Shown here: piece after piece, positions 1 to 6,405 of the stretch
Layout of the letters: each line of letters opens with the position of its first letter
How positions within the stretch are numbered: position 1 is the first letter of the stretch
Assembly (NCBI GenBank): GCA_030146905.1
Contig: JASLAV010001071.1
Coordinates: 1-9,173 of the forward strand
Direction: 5' to 3'
Source of the DNA: Lentzea sp.
GTDB lineage: Bacteria > Actinomycetota > Actinomycetes > Mycobacteriales > Pseudonocardiaceae
Length of the DNA: 9,173 nt
Made by a program: the position numbers and the translations under genes
The notes under the pieces: model-generated
The model's database searches: none
The model's input: only the letters and a program-made list of their open reading frames with translations
Told to the model about the DNA's origin: nothing

Positions 1-2495
1 CCGTTGATGCCGAGCTTGCGGTAGGCGCTCGACAGGTGCAGCTCCACCGTGCGGCGGGTCAGGTGCAGGGTCTCGGCGATCTGCCGGTTCGTCAGCCCCT
101 GCACCGCCATGCGCGCGACGCGGTTCTCCTGCTTGGTGAGGCCCTGCACCTGCTCGTCCTTGTCGTGCACCTCGTCACCCGCGAGCTTGGCCAGCGGGTG
201 CGCGCGGAGGTGGCGGGCCAGTTCGAACGCCTGCCGCAGGTGCGCGGCCGCCTCGTCGGCGCGTCCCTTGCGGCGCAGGTGGTGGCCGAGCCAGTACAAC
301 GACTGGGCGTGCAGCAACCGGTGCGGTGACGCCGCGAGGAGTTGCTCGGCCTCGGCGAGGACGTCGACGTCGTCGGTGCTGATGCCGACGCTCATCAGGG
401 CGGTTCCGACGACTCTCGTGGAACCCCACCGCTTGGCCAGGTCGAACTCCTCGTGGGCCAGCCGGGCGGCGTCGTCGCGGTTGCCCAGCGCCAGATGCGC
501 GCGCACGGCGTGGTGGCGCCACGCGACCAGGGCGGGGTTGGGCATCTCACGCGCGGCCAGTCGCCGGCCCGCTTCCAGCAGGTCTTCCAGCGCGCCCTCC
601 GCGTGGCAGGAGGCGAGCTTGAGGCGGCCGCGGGCGTAGATGACGTTGATGTGCTGCAACAGGTCGCCGTCCCCGGCGACGAGCGGGGCCGCCTCGTCGA
701 ACTGTCCGAGCTCTACGCACACCTCGGCGAGCTTCGCCGTGGCCAGCAGCACCGCGGGGCAGTCCCTGCCGCCGGTCTTCACCGGTGACGACAGGAACGT
801 GTAGGCGCGGGCGAGGTCGCCTCCGCTGTGGAACTCGGTGCCGCGGGCGATCATGCTCAGCATCCCGCGGCGGAGGTGCGGGTCGTGCGAGACGCCCGCG
901 CTGCTCAGCGAGAGCCAGTACCTGTTGCTGTGCTCCGGGTCGTCGGCGAGCACGGGCAGCAGGAGCGTGACCAGGTACGGCTCGGCGAAGAGGTCGACGT
1001 GCTCGCCGTCGAGCGCCTCCAGCGCGTGTTCGACGGCGTCGGTGGACGAGTCGCCGCCGCGGGCGTTGCCGATCGCGAGCAACGCCGACCGCACCCGCCG
1101 CAGCTTCGGGTCCTTCGGGACGTCGCGGATGAGGTCGTCGTAGTACTTGCCCGCGCAGTTCGCCATCTGCGTGTCGCGGTTCGCGGCGACGAGGTAGGTG
1201 GTGCAGACGATGTTCCAGACCAGGTCGCGGTCCTCCGGCAGGAGGCGGGCGATGACGAGGATCGCGATGGACGCCGCGAAGTAGGCGTCCGAGCCGGTGC
1301 ACATCCGTTGGATCAACGACAGCGCCACGTTCGCCGCGAGGTGCGGGTCCTCGCAGCGAGCCAGCGCGTCGCGGACGCGGTCGCGGCCCTTGGCGCGGTC
1401 GGCGAGGTGTTCCACGTGGCCGAGTTCGACCTCGATCGAGAGACGGTCCTCTTCGGACAGGTGTTCGTCGAGCGCGCGTTCGAGGTGCTCGACGCCGCCG
1501 ATCTCCCGCAGGAGACCGACGGCCCACGGCAAGCGGACGGACCTGGCCTTGAGGACGTGGCTGGCGACGTGGTGGGCGGGAGCGTCCGCTTCGAACAGCA
1601 GCCGGGCCGCGCGGCCGTGGGCGGCGGAACGGACCGCGACCGGCATGTCGGCGAGAATGCTGTTGCGCACGAACGGATGCCGGAACGTCAACGGGTCGGT
1701 GTCGGCGAGCACGCCGAGGCGGACGAGCGTGTCGACGGCGGGCAGCGCGTCGACACCGGTGAGCGAGGACAGCAGTTCGAGTCCCGCGTCTCCGCCCAGC
1801 ACCGCGGCGGAGCGGGCGACCTCGGCGGCACCGGCGTACTCGCGCAGCCGCATGCCGATCATCTCGCCGACGGCGGCCGACCCCTCTCCTTCCTCGCGGA
1901 GCAGGGCGTGCAGCAGGTAGGGGTTGCCGCCGGTGAGCTCGTGGCACCGCCGCGGGTCGCGGCCGGTCAGCTGCGTGATGGCGTCGACGCCGAGTCCGTC
2001 CAGGTCGATGCGCAACGGGTGGGCACCCGTGATCTCGGGCAGCGTCACCTCGTCCGTGGCCAGATAGCCCTGCGAGGCGCCGAGCGCGATGACGACCGGC
2101 ATGTCCTGCAACCGCGGCCGCAGGTAGGCGAGCGCGCGCTTGGAGAACGTGTCGGCGACCTGCACGTCGTCGATGACCAGGAGGATCGGGCTTTCGCTCG
2201 CGGAGCCGGCGGCGCGCGTGTACAGCTCTTCGAGGTCGTGTTCGCCGGCGAGACATGGTGCGAGCTGGCGCACCACCGCACCGGGGAGGTGGCTTTCCAG
2301 GCGCGCGCTCTTGGCCAGGCGGACGGCGAACCCGCGTTCACGGGCTTCCGCGGCGAACGCGTCGAGCAGCGCCGTCTTGCCGATGCCGAACCCGCCGGTC
2401 ACGACCACGCAGGAACCGGTTCCCGCGAGCGCGTCGTCCAGCAGGCGCCGGAGAGCCGAGAGCTCCGCGTCCCGGCCGAGCAGTGGAGATGTCAC
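1..2495 (-). CDS. LuxR-family ATP-binding transcriptional regulator (LAL type), 3' end cut by window edge
   Basis: Large signal-responsive regulator: an N-terminal STAND-like ATPase, a long helical middle and a C-terminal DNA-binding domain. The reading frame is open from a GTG start through 831 codons to the left edge. The P-loop GGFGIGKT is at residues 34-41 and a Walker B strand, LLVIDD, at 105-110. Residues 250-760 are Ala/Leu-rich and helical, as in the TPR-like arrays of this family. A LuxR helix-turn-helix lies at 786-831 (LTKQENRVARMAVQGLTNRQ, then TRRTVELHLSSAYRKLGI), so only a short tail is missing. The GTG start is preceded by AGGAG nine bases upstream. LAL proteins usually run about 900 residues, so this one is at the short end. 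Its ligand and targets cannot be told from the sequence. No pathway genes are adjacent, and it is separated by 235 bases from the co-directional anti-sigma gene. The frame was checked at several internal points and no frameshift was seen. Confidence 0.93.
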   Translation of the reverse strand, partial: MTSPLLGRDAELSALRRLLDDALAGTGSCVVVTGGFGIGKTALLDAFAAEARERGFAVRLAKSARLESHLPGAVVRQLAPCLAGEHDLEELYTRAAGSASESPILLVIDDVQVADTFSKRALAYLRPRLQDMPVVIALGASQGYLATDEVTLPEITGAHPLRIDLDGLGVDAITQLTGRDPRRCHELTGGNPYLLHALLREEGEGSAAVGEMIGMRLREYAGAAEVARSAAVLGGDAGLELLSSLTGVDALPAVDTLVRLGVLADTDPLTFRHPFVRNSILADMPVAVRSAAHGRAARLLFEADAPAHHVASHVLKARSVRLPWAVGLLREIGGVEHLERALDEHLSEEDRLSIEVELGHVEHLADRAKGRDRVRDALARCEDPHLAANVALSLIQRMCTGSDAYFAASIAILVIARLLPEDRDLVWNIVCTTYLVAANRDTQMANCAGKYYDDLIRDVPKDPKLRRVRSALLAIGNARGGDSSTDAVEHALEALDGEHVDLFAEPYLVTLLLPVLADDPEHSNRYWLSLSSAGVSHDPHLRRGMLSMIARGTEFHSGGDLARAYTFLSSPVKTGGRDCPAVLLATAKLAEVCVELGQFDEAAPLVAGDGDLLQHINVIYARGRLKLASCHAEGALEDLLEAGRRLAAREMPNPALVAWRHHAVRAHLALGNRDDAARLAHEEFDLAKRWGSTRVVGTALMSVGISTDDVDVLAEAEQLLAASPHRLLHAQSLYWLGHHLRRKGRADEAAAHLRQAFELARHLRAHPLAKLAGDEVHDKDEQVQGLTKQENRVARMAVQGLTNRQIAETLHLTRRTVELHLSSAYRKLGIN

Positions 2496-2510
2496 TTCTG
2501 TCCACTCCTG

Positions 2511-2565
2511 CCTTCGGTACCGAGAGGACCGCAGGTCGAAGACTCCGGTCTTCCTTCGGTGCCGA
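2511..2565. promoter_or_regulatory. Two palindromic operator-like repeats 42 bp apart upstream of the LuxR-family gene
   Basis: CCTTCGGTACCGA at 2511-2523 and CCTTCGGTGCCGA at 2553-2565 differ at one base in 13. Each contains a palindrome: TCGGTACCGA is perfect over 10 bp, while TCGGTGCCGA has one central mismatch. Their starts are 42 bp apart, close to four helical turns, so a bound protein would contact the same DNA face at both. The sites lie 16-70 bases upstream of the GTG start of the LuxR-family gene. A TACGGT hexamer (minus strand, 2570-2565) could be a -10 box touching the distal copy. Autoregulation by the LAL protein is an inference; no binding motif for it is known. Confidence 0.45.
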
Positions 2566-2598
2566 CCGTAGAGACCTGGGCTTCGTCGTCGGGCAAAC

Positions 2599-2612
2599 TT
2601 ACCCACAGGTAA
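2599..2612. repeat. Short dyad TTACC-N4-GGTAA in the LuxR upstream gap
   Basis: A 5-bp inverted repeat with a 4-base spacer (TTACC CACA GGTAA), in the AT-richer part of the gap between the anti-sigma gene and the LuxR-family gene. On the minus strand a TTGACC hexamer lies just upstream of it. It could be an operator, but arms of five bases can occur by chance. Confidence 0.2.
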
Positions 2613-2623
2613 CGGTCAACGGA

Positions 2624-2642
2624 ACTGCGAGCTGTTCGCAGT
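2624..2642. terminator. Small perfect hairpin after the sigma/anti-sigma operon
   Basis: ACTGCGA (2624-2630) and TCGCAGT (2636-2642) form a perfect 7-bp stem around a 5-base loop, about 90 bases downstream of the anti-sigma stop codon. No T-run follows on the minus strand, so it would be a weak or non-canonical terminator. Alternatively it is a regulatory dyad for the LuxR-family gene. The rest of 2496-2730 holds no convincing gene. Confidence 0.3.
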
Positions 2643-2730
2643 GGTGGAGCGGGTACGAGCGATGATCTTCGCCAGGCTGGTGCGCGGGTGGTTCCGCCTC
2701 GCCTGCCTGCTCGCCCGCCCGATCCGGGAC

Positions 2731-3150
2731 TCAGACACGCCCGAGCAGCGGGAACGGCTCGGCGTGAGCGGATTCCGCGCGTATGAGGGTGCCGAGCTCC
2801 GCGGGGTTGTCGACGTGCGAGGACAGCGACTCCACGACCGACAGCACCGCGGCGATGGCCACGACGACGCCTGCCGCCACCACCAGGACGCTGCGCGTGA
2901 TGCGGCGCGGTGGCCGGGCACTGTTGCGCAGCACCGGCCGCAACGCCGGCGCGAACGCGCCGAAGTCGGCCGCGTCGCGCCGGCAGCTCTCGCACCCGGC
3001 TAGGTGCCGGGAGAAGATCACGTGCTGGGCGGGGTCGAACACCCCGAGCACATACGCCGCGACATCACCGCACGAGCCCTCTTCGCCCGCGCGGTTTTCG
3101 CCGTCCGCGCCCGCTTCCGGGTGGTCGTGATGTGGTTGACGGGTCACCAT
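2731..3150 (-). CDS. Short membrane-anchored zinc-finger anti-sigma factor
   Basis: Probable partner and inhibitor of the ECF sigma factor encoded immediately upstream. From the ATG at 3150 it has 139 residues. A ZAS-type zinc-binding motif, H-x3-C-x2-C (HLAGCESC, residues 49-56), is preceded by a further Cys at 27 and a helical stretch. Arg-rich linker residues precede one membrane helix at about 86-106 (SVLVVAAGVVVAIAAVLSVV). Only about 33 residues follow the membrane segment. Membrane anti-sigma factors of the RslA/RskA kind are normally 230-250 residues with a folded extracytoplasmic domain, so this protein has essentially lost that part. The sigma stop codon is four bases before this start, indicating translational coupling. 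AGGAG lies eight bases upstream of the ATG. A GTG at 3153 is an equally in-frame alternative, five bases from AGGAG, giving 140 residues. Pairing with the sigma factor is inferred from operon position and the motif. Confidence 0.88.
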   Translation of the reverse strand: MVTRQPHHDHPEAGADGENRAGEEGSCGDVAAYVLGVFDPAQHVIFSRHLAGCESCRRDAADFGAFAPALRPVLRNSARPPRRITRSVLVVAAGVVVAIAAVLSVVESLSSHVDNPAELGTLIRAESAHAEPFPLLGRV

Positions 3151-3154
3151 CACG

Positions 3155-3682
3155 CTAGCTCCTGTCCTGCAGCGCCCGGCGGATCGTGTGCATCGCCTTG
3201 TACAGCCGGGACTTGACGGTTCCTTCCGGCACTCCGAGAACTGACGCCGCCTCTCTCACCGTTCGCCCCATGACATGTGTTTCATAAATAGCTGAGCGAT
3301 GCTCATCACTCAGTTGGCGTACAACATCCGTAATGACCATCACGGAAAGTGTTTCTTCGGTGCCGTCCGGAGATTCGGCGATGTCCGGACGGAGCAATTC
3401 GACTTCCTGCGGGCGTGCCTGTCGACTGCGCCATCCGTCGATCACAATGCGACGAGCGACAGTACAAAGCCAGCCGCGCAACATCCCCGGTTCGCGAACG
3501 AGATGCGCGGAGTTCTGCCAGGCCCTGATCAACGTCTCCTGAACGACGTCTTCCGTCCACTGGCGGTCGTAGTCGGTGAGGCACAGGACCTGCGAGAACA
3601 ACGTTTTCCGAAACTGTCCGTAGAGCAGCGTGAGCAATTCATCGTCCTGACGGGCCCGTGCGACGTCGCCCTCATCACCCAT
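3155..3682 (-). CDS. ECF RNA polymerase sigma factor, SigL-like
   Basis: Group 4 sigma factor that directs RNA polymerase to a small regulon. From the ATG at 3682 it has 175 residues, the usual ECF length. Region 2 lies at about 16-90, with EDVVQETLIRAWQ at 44-56 and WLCTVARRIVIDGWRSR at 71-87. Region 4 lies at about 118-172, with the helix-turn-helix in REAASVLGVPEGTVKSRLYK (143-162). The wording resembles Mycobacterium tuberculosis SigL from memory; I could not align it. An in-frame GTG at 3835 would add 51 residues, but I prefer 3682. GGGGAGG lies 11 bases upstream of it, the extra segment uses codons unlike a coding region, and that segment contains the proposed promoter. The body of the gene is rich in A/T-ending codons (for example AGT GAT GAG CAT and GCT ATT TAT GAA ACA CAT), unlike its neighbours. 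It forms an operon with the downstream anti-sigma gene. Confidence 0.93.
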   Translation of the reverse strand: MGDEGDVARARQDDELLTLLYGQFRKTLFSQVLCLTDYDRQWTEDVVQETLIRAWQNSAHLVREPGMLRGWLCTVARRIVIDGWRSRQARPQEVELLRPDIAESPDGTEETLSVMVITDVVRQLSDEHRSAIYETHVMGRTVREAASVLGVPEGTVKSRLYKAMHTIRRALQDRS

Positions 3683-3800
3683 GAAGCTCGCGACCTCCCC
3701 AGGTATCGGCGACGTGTTCGCTTCGGGCGGCAGACCTAGCGACTCGGTGGCCGAGCGTGGAATCCCGCAGAGCCTACCCCGCGAACGCGAAATCTTCTCG

Positions 3801-3828
3801 GGTACGTAAATCGACCACGAATGGTTCG
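3801..3828 (-). promoter_or_regulatory. ECF (SigL-type) promoter of the sigma/anti-sigma operon
   Basis: On the minus strand, CGAACC (3828-3823) is followed after 16 bases by CGTACC (3806-3801). Mycobacterial SigL promoters are reported as TGAACC and CGT separated by roughly 16-18 bases. Transcription would begin near 3795, giving a leader of about 110 bases before the ATG at 3682. The element sits inside the longer version of the sigma ORF, which argues against the GTG start at 3835. It matches the promoter facing the other way at 3876-3902, and autoregulation is the natural inference. Confidence 0.6.
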
Positions 3829-3838
3829 CGGACACCTA

Positions 3839-3854
3839 TGTGATCCACGTCACC
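3839..3854. promoter_or_regulatory. CRP/FNR-like dyad between the two divergent ECF promoters
   Basis: TGTGA TCCACG TCACC matches the CRP-type consensus TGTGA-N6-TCACA at nine of the ten defined positions. That consensus is shared by actinobacterial CRP homologues such as GlxR and M. tuberculosis Rv3676. The dyad lies between the -35 elements of the divergent sigma and DUF4142 promoters. Its centre is about 61 bases upstream of the predicted start of the plus-strand transcript, a position typical of class I activation, although that start is only estimated. A chance match is possible. Confidence 0.4.
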
Positions 3855-3875
3855 CAACGATCTGCCCATCCTCCG

Positions 3876-3902
3876 TGAACCCCGATCCCACCTGCGCGTA
3901 TC
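3876..3902 (+). promoter_or_regulatory. ECF (SigL-type) promoter of the DUF4142 gene
   Basis: TGAACC (3876-3881) is followed after 15 bases by CGTATC (3897-3902). It shares GAACC and CGTA with the promoter proposed for the sigma operon on the other strand, with a spacer one base shorter. Transcription would start near 3908-3910, about 34 bases before the ATG at 3943. This makes the DUF4142 gene a probable direct target of the neighbouring sigma factor. Confidence 0.6.
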
Positions 3903-3942
3903 ACCTTCGAAGGCAGCTCGATCACGGGAGGGAACGGGCACT

Positions 3943-5172
3943 ATGCGTTACCGGTTGGGCACACTGGGGCAGCACACAGCGCTGTTCGTCACGCTGGCAG
4001 TCGTATTCCTGGGGGCTTTTGCCGGAGCGGTCCCAGTAAATGCGCAGTCGGCTGAAGTGCAACCACAGGACCGCTCTTTCCTGGTTTCCCTGCGCCAGGC
4101 GAACTCCTGGCTCGTACCGGTGAGCAAAGAGGTTCCGGCCCGCACGACCAATGCGGGGATCGGCAATGCCGGACGAGACGTCTTCGAGGGACATTCGCGC
4201 CTCGACGTCGATCTGTTCAAGTTCGCCGGTGATCTCGGTGTCGTACTGCCGAACGACACCAGCGGTGAACACCAGGCGCTCATCAACGAGATGGCCGAAC
4301 GCACCGGTGACAACCACGACCGCGCCTACGCGACGATCGTCCGCCAGGCCCAGGGCGGCCTTCTCGTGATGGCCACGCGAACACGAGCCACGACTCAGAA
4401 CACCACAATTCGAACGCTGTCCCACCAGACGGTGCAAATGCTGATCCGCACGATGACGATTCTGGAGAACACCGGCCTCGTCGACCCGTCCGCACTCGAA
4501 CTGGTCGCCGCCAAGGCACAGGTGAACGCCGTCCGCGTCATCGGCCAGAACGTCGAACCGTCGGACCGGGAACTGCTCGTGCTGCTCTCCCGGCATTCGC
4601 TCTGGCAGAAACCGGCCAGCCGCGAGAGCTCCGACCGGGCGCGTGACGCGAAGGTCCGCAAGGTCGCGGGCCAGCTCGCCGCCGAGCACACGCAGCTCGC
4701 GCAGACGGTCGCGGAGGCCGCGAGGCAGATCGGCGTGGACCTGCCGGCCGAACCGACCACCGAGCAGAAGTCGTGGGCGAACGCCATCTCGTCCAGCTCG
4801 GGCGAGGAGCTCGACCGCATGTACGCGAACCTGTCGCGCGCCGCCAACGGCTCCCTCATCGTCCAGGTGGCCCAGACCCGCGCAACGACCAGGAACGTCC
4901 CCGCCCGCGTCGCCGCGCAGACCGGCCTGACCCTCCTGCTCAAGCACATGCTGCTGTTGGAAGGCACCGGCCTGGTGAAGGCCAGCTCACTGCAGATGGC
5001 CGACATCCCGTCCAACGCCCAGACGAAGTCGAACCCCAGCCCGCCTGCCCAGCCCGACGACACCCCCGTGAACGTCGCCTTCCTCACCGGCATCGCCGTC
5101 CTGGTCGTCGCCGCGGCCGGAGCGCTCTGGCTCGTCCGCGCCATCGGCCACCACGGTGAACACCGCCGCTGA
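3943..5172 (+). CDS. Secreted, membrane-anchored protein with two tandem DUF4142-type domains
   Basis: 409 residues. A signal peptide spans about 1-34 (hydrophobic 13-30, cleavage likely after VNA). Two helical DUF4142-like domains follow at 43-180 and 208-345, then a Pro/Ser-rich linker (353-375), one membrane helix (about 378-398) and a basic tail, so the bulk should be extracytoplasmic. The two domains align at a constant offset of 165 residues: DRSFL 43/DRELL 208, W56/W221, H84/H249, LGVVLP 98/IGVDLP 263, TRATT 147/312 and LE-TGLV 174/339. DUF4142 is a ferritin-like four-helix family without a settled function; I see no clear set of metal ligands, so enzymatic activity is not claimed. Start: ATG with GGGAGG 11 bases upstream. 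It is divergent from the ECF sigma operon and preceded by the same type of promoter, suggesting a sigma-dependent envelope protein that may also report envelope state. The C-terminus has no LPXTG motif. Confidence 0.88.
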   Translation: MRYRLGTLGQHTALFVTLAVVFLGAFAGAVPVNAQSAEVQPQDRSFLVSLRQANSWLVPVSKEVPARTTNAGIGNAGRDVFEGHSRLDVDLFKFAGDLGVVLPNDTSGEHQALINEMAERTGDNHDRAYATIVRQAQGGLLVMATRTRATTQNTTIRTLSHQTVQMLIRTMTILENTGLVDPSALELVAAKAQVNAVRVIGQNVEPSDRELLVLLSRHSLWQKPASRESSDRARDAKVRKVAGQLAAEHTQLAQTVAEAARQIGVDLPAEPTTEQKSWANAISSSSGEELDRMYANLSRAANGSLIVQVAQTRATTRNVPARVAAQTGLTLLLKHMLLLEGTGLVKASSLQMADIPSNAQTKSNPSPPAQPDDTPVNVAFLTGIAVLVVAAAGALWLVRAIGHHGEHRR

Positions 5173-5280
5173 CCGGCTCTTGCAACAGGTCTTTTGCGGA
5201 CGAAGTCCAAAGAGTCATTGCTAAAGGCCAGGTCAGCGCGATGTCGGGTTGACATAACGACGGTGAAAGGTGCTGACGGG

Positions 5281-6405
5281 CTAGGCGGGCGTCGAGGTGT
5301 CCACGCGTTCGACGACGTGCGCCTCGGTGGGGTCGACAGCCTCCCACTTGCCGACGAGGCGGTCGATCACGGTGCCCGGCACGGGTTCCGGGCGGGCGCG
5401 GTTGCGCGCGTGGATCACGTTCTTCGGGGCTTCGAGACCGACGAGGGTGACCCGTGCGCGGTAGTCCGCGGCGAGCCCGATGCAGCGGTCGCGCAGCTGC
5501 CGGGAGATGTTGGTCGCGTTCCAGACGAACCGCTCCCCCGCCCTCAGCAACGTCCGGGCTTCCTCGAACGCCGCGGCCGCGACCGCGCGCTGATCGCCGT
5601 CGGGGGCGATGCCGAGCCGGGAGCGCACCGCGTCGAGGCTCACCACCGGCCAGCCCGGCCGGTGTGCGGCGATCCAGTGGTCCTTGCCGACACCGGGCAG
5701 GCCGGACAGCACCGTCACCTCGACGCGCGTGTCGTCGTAGGCGGCGTAGAACGGGTCGCGGCCGGGCGTGCGGAAGTACTGGAAGCGGGCATGGTCGGAC
5801 GCGAAGGCACGCGGCCGGTCCAGGCAGTCGCGTTCGCGGCAGTACTCCTCGAACAGCGCGATGTTCTCCAGCACCTGCTCGGCGTCGCCGCAGATCCGGC
5901 CGAGGATGTCGGCGCGGGCCAGTGTCGCCAGGTCGTCGTTGCGCGCGAGCAGGCTCACCCGGAACGCGATCTGGTCGAGGTCGGGGCGTTCCAGCGCCCA
6001 GAACGGCACCTGGTGGTGGCGCACCAGCGCGGCGACGTGCTCGCGCCACTCGATCGGGCGACCCATCTCCCACAGCAGCTTGCGCACCAGCAGGTCTCCG
6101 GCGCGGGAGTGGCCGTGCGCGGTGATGCGGCCGTCGTCGACCTGCGTACGGAACGGCTTGGCCACGTCGTGCATCAGCACCGTCGCGAACAACCGCACCC
6201 GGTCCGCTTCCGGGCGGGCCCGCCATTCCGGCAGCGCGGCCAGCGCCTCGCAAGCCATGCGCGTGTGCACGGAGACGTCGCCTTCCGCGTGGTGCACCGG
6301 ATCCTGCGGCACGCCTTCCATGGCGCGCACCCACGGGAACGCCGAGCGCACGGCGTCCCAGTCCAGGGTCCATTGTGGAGCGGACGGGCAGAGTGACTCA
6401 AACAC
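5281..6405 (-). CDS. HD-Pnk: HD-domain phosphoesterase fused to 5'-OH polynucleotide kinase
   Basis: Predicted bifunctional end-healing enzyme. The HD domain would remove 2',3'-cyclic or 3' phosphate, and the P-loop domain would phosphorylate 5'-OH ends, preparing breaks for ligation. Length is 374 residues from the GTG at 6405. HD-domain residues include H38/H39, H47, the H79-D80 pair (LMHDVAKPF), H97, H99 and H130-H131. The kinase domain (about 228-374) has a P-loop GLPGVGKD at 235-242 and SLDAVR at 256-261, whose Asp fits the general base of T4-type kinases. This domain order matches Runella slithyformis HD-Pnk, which has been characterised. Oddity: the P-loop position that is normally Ser/Thr is Asp, followed by His. 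The start overlaps the last eight bases of the ligase gene, so translation is probably coupled. An upstream start at 6585 would only read the ligase gene in another frame. The shine-dalgarno is weak. Confidence 0.87.
   Translation of the reverse strand: MFESLCPSAPQWTLDWDAVRSAFPWVRAMEGVPQDPVHHAEGDVSVHTRMACEALAALPEWRARPEADRVRLFATVLMHDVAKPFRTQVDDGRITAHGHSRAGDLLVRKLLWEMGRPIEWREHVAALVRHHQVPFWALERPDLDQIAFRVSLLARNDDLATLARADILGRICGDAEQVLENIALFEEYCRERDCLDRPRAFASDHARFQYFRTPGRDPFYAAYDDTRVEVTVLSGLPGVGKDHWIAAHRPGWPVVSLDAVRSRLGIAPDGDQRAVAAAAFEEARTLLRAGERFVWNATNISRQLRDRCIGLAADYRARVTLVGLEAPKNVIHARNRARPEPVPGTVIDRLVGKWEAVDPTEAHVVERVDTSTPA

Noticed and set aside
547..2256. Long Arg/Pro-rich minus-strand open frame of 569 codons
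   Set aside because: It is an out-of-frame shadow of the LuxR-family gene; the real frame gives the P-loop, Walker B and LuxR HTH.
828..2612. Plus-strand open frame of 594 codons opposite the LuxR-family gene
   Set aside because: Antisense shadow caused by high GC; it has no recognisable domain and runs across the regulator's upstream region.
3683..3835. 51-residue N-terminal extension of the sigma factor from GTG 3835
   Set aside because: It is longer than normal for ECF factors, has non-coding-like codons and overlaps the proposed promoter; the ATG at 3682 has a GGGGAGG upstream.
3922..4947. 341-codon minus-strand frame opposite the DUF4142 gene
   Set aside because: Antisense shadow; the plus strand has a signal peptide, internal repeat and membrane helix.
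5173..5280. Possible terminator or small gene between the convergent DUF4142 and HD-Pnk genes
   Set aside because: Only an interrupted TCTTT...GGAC/GTCC...AAAGA pairing was found, with a bulge and no T-run; no ORF with a ribosome site was seen.
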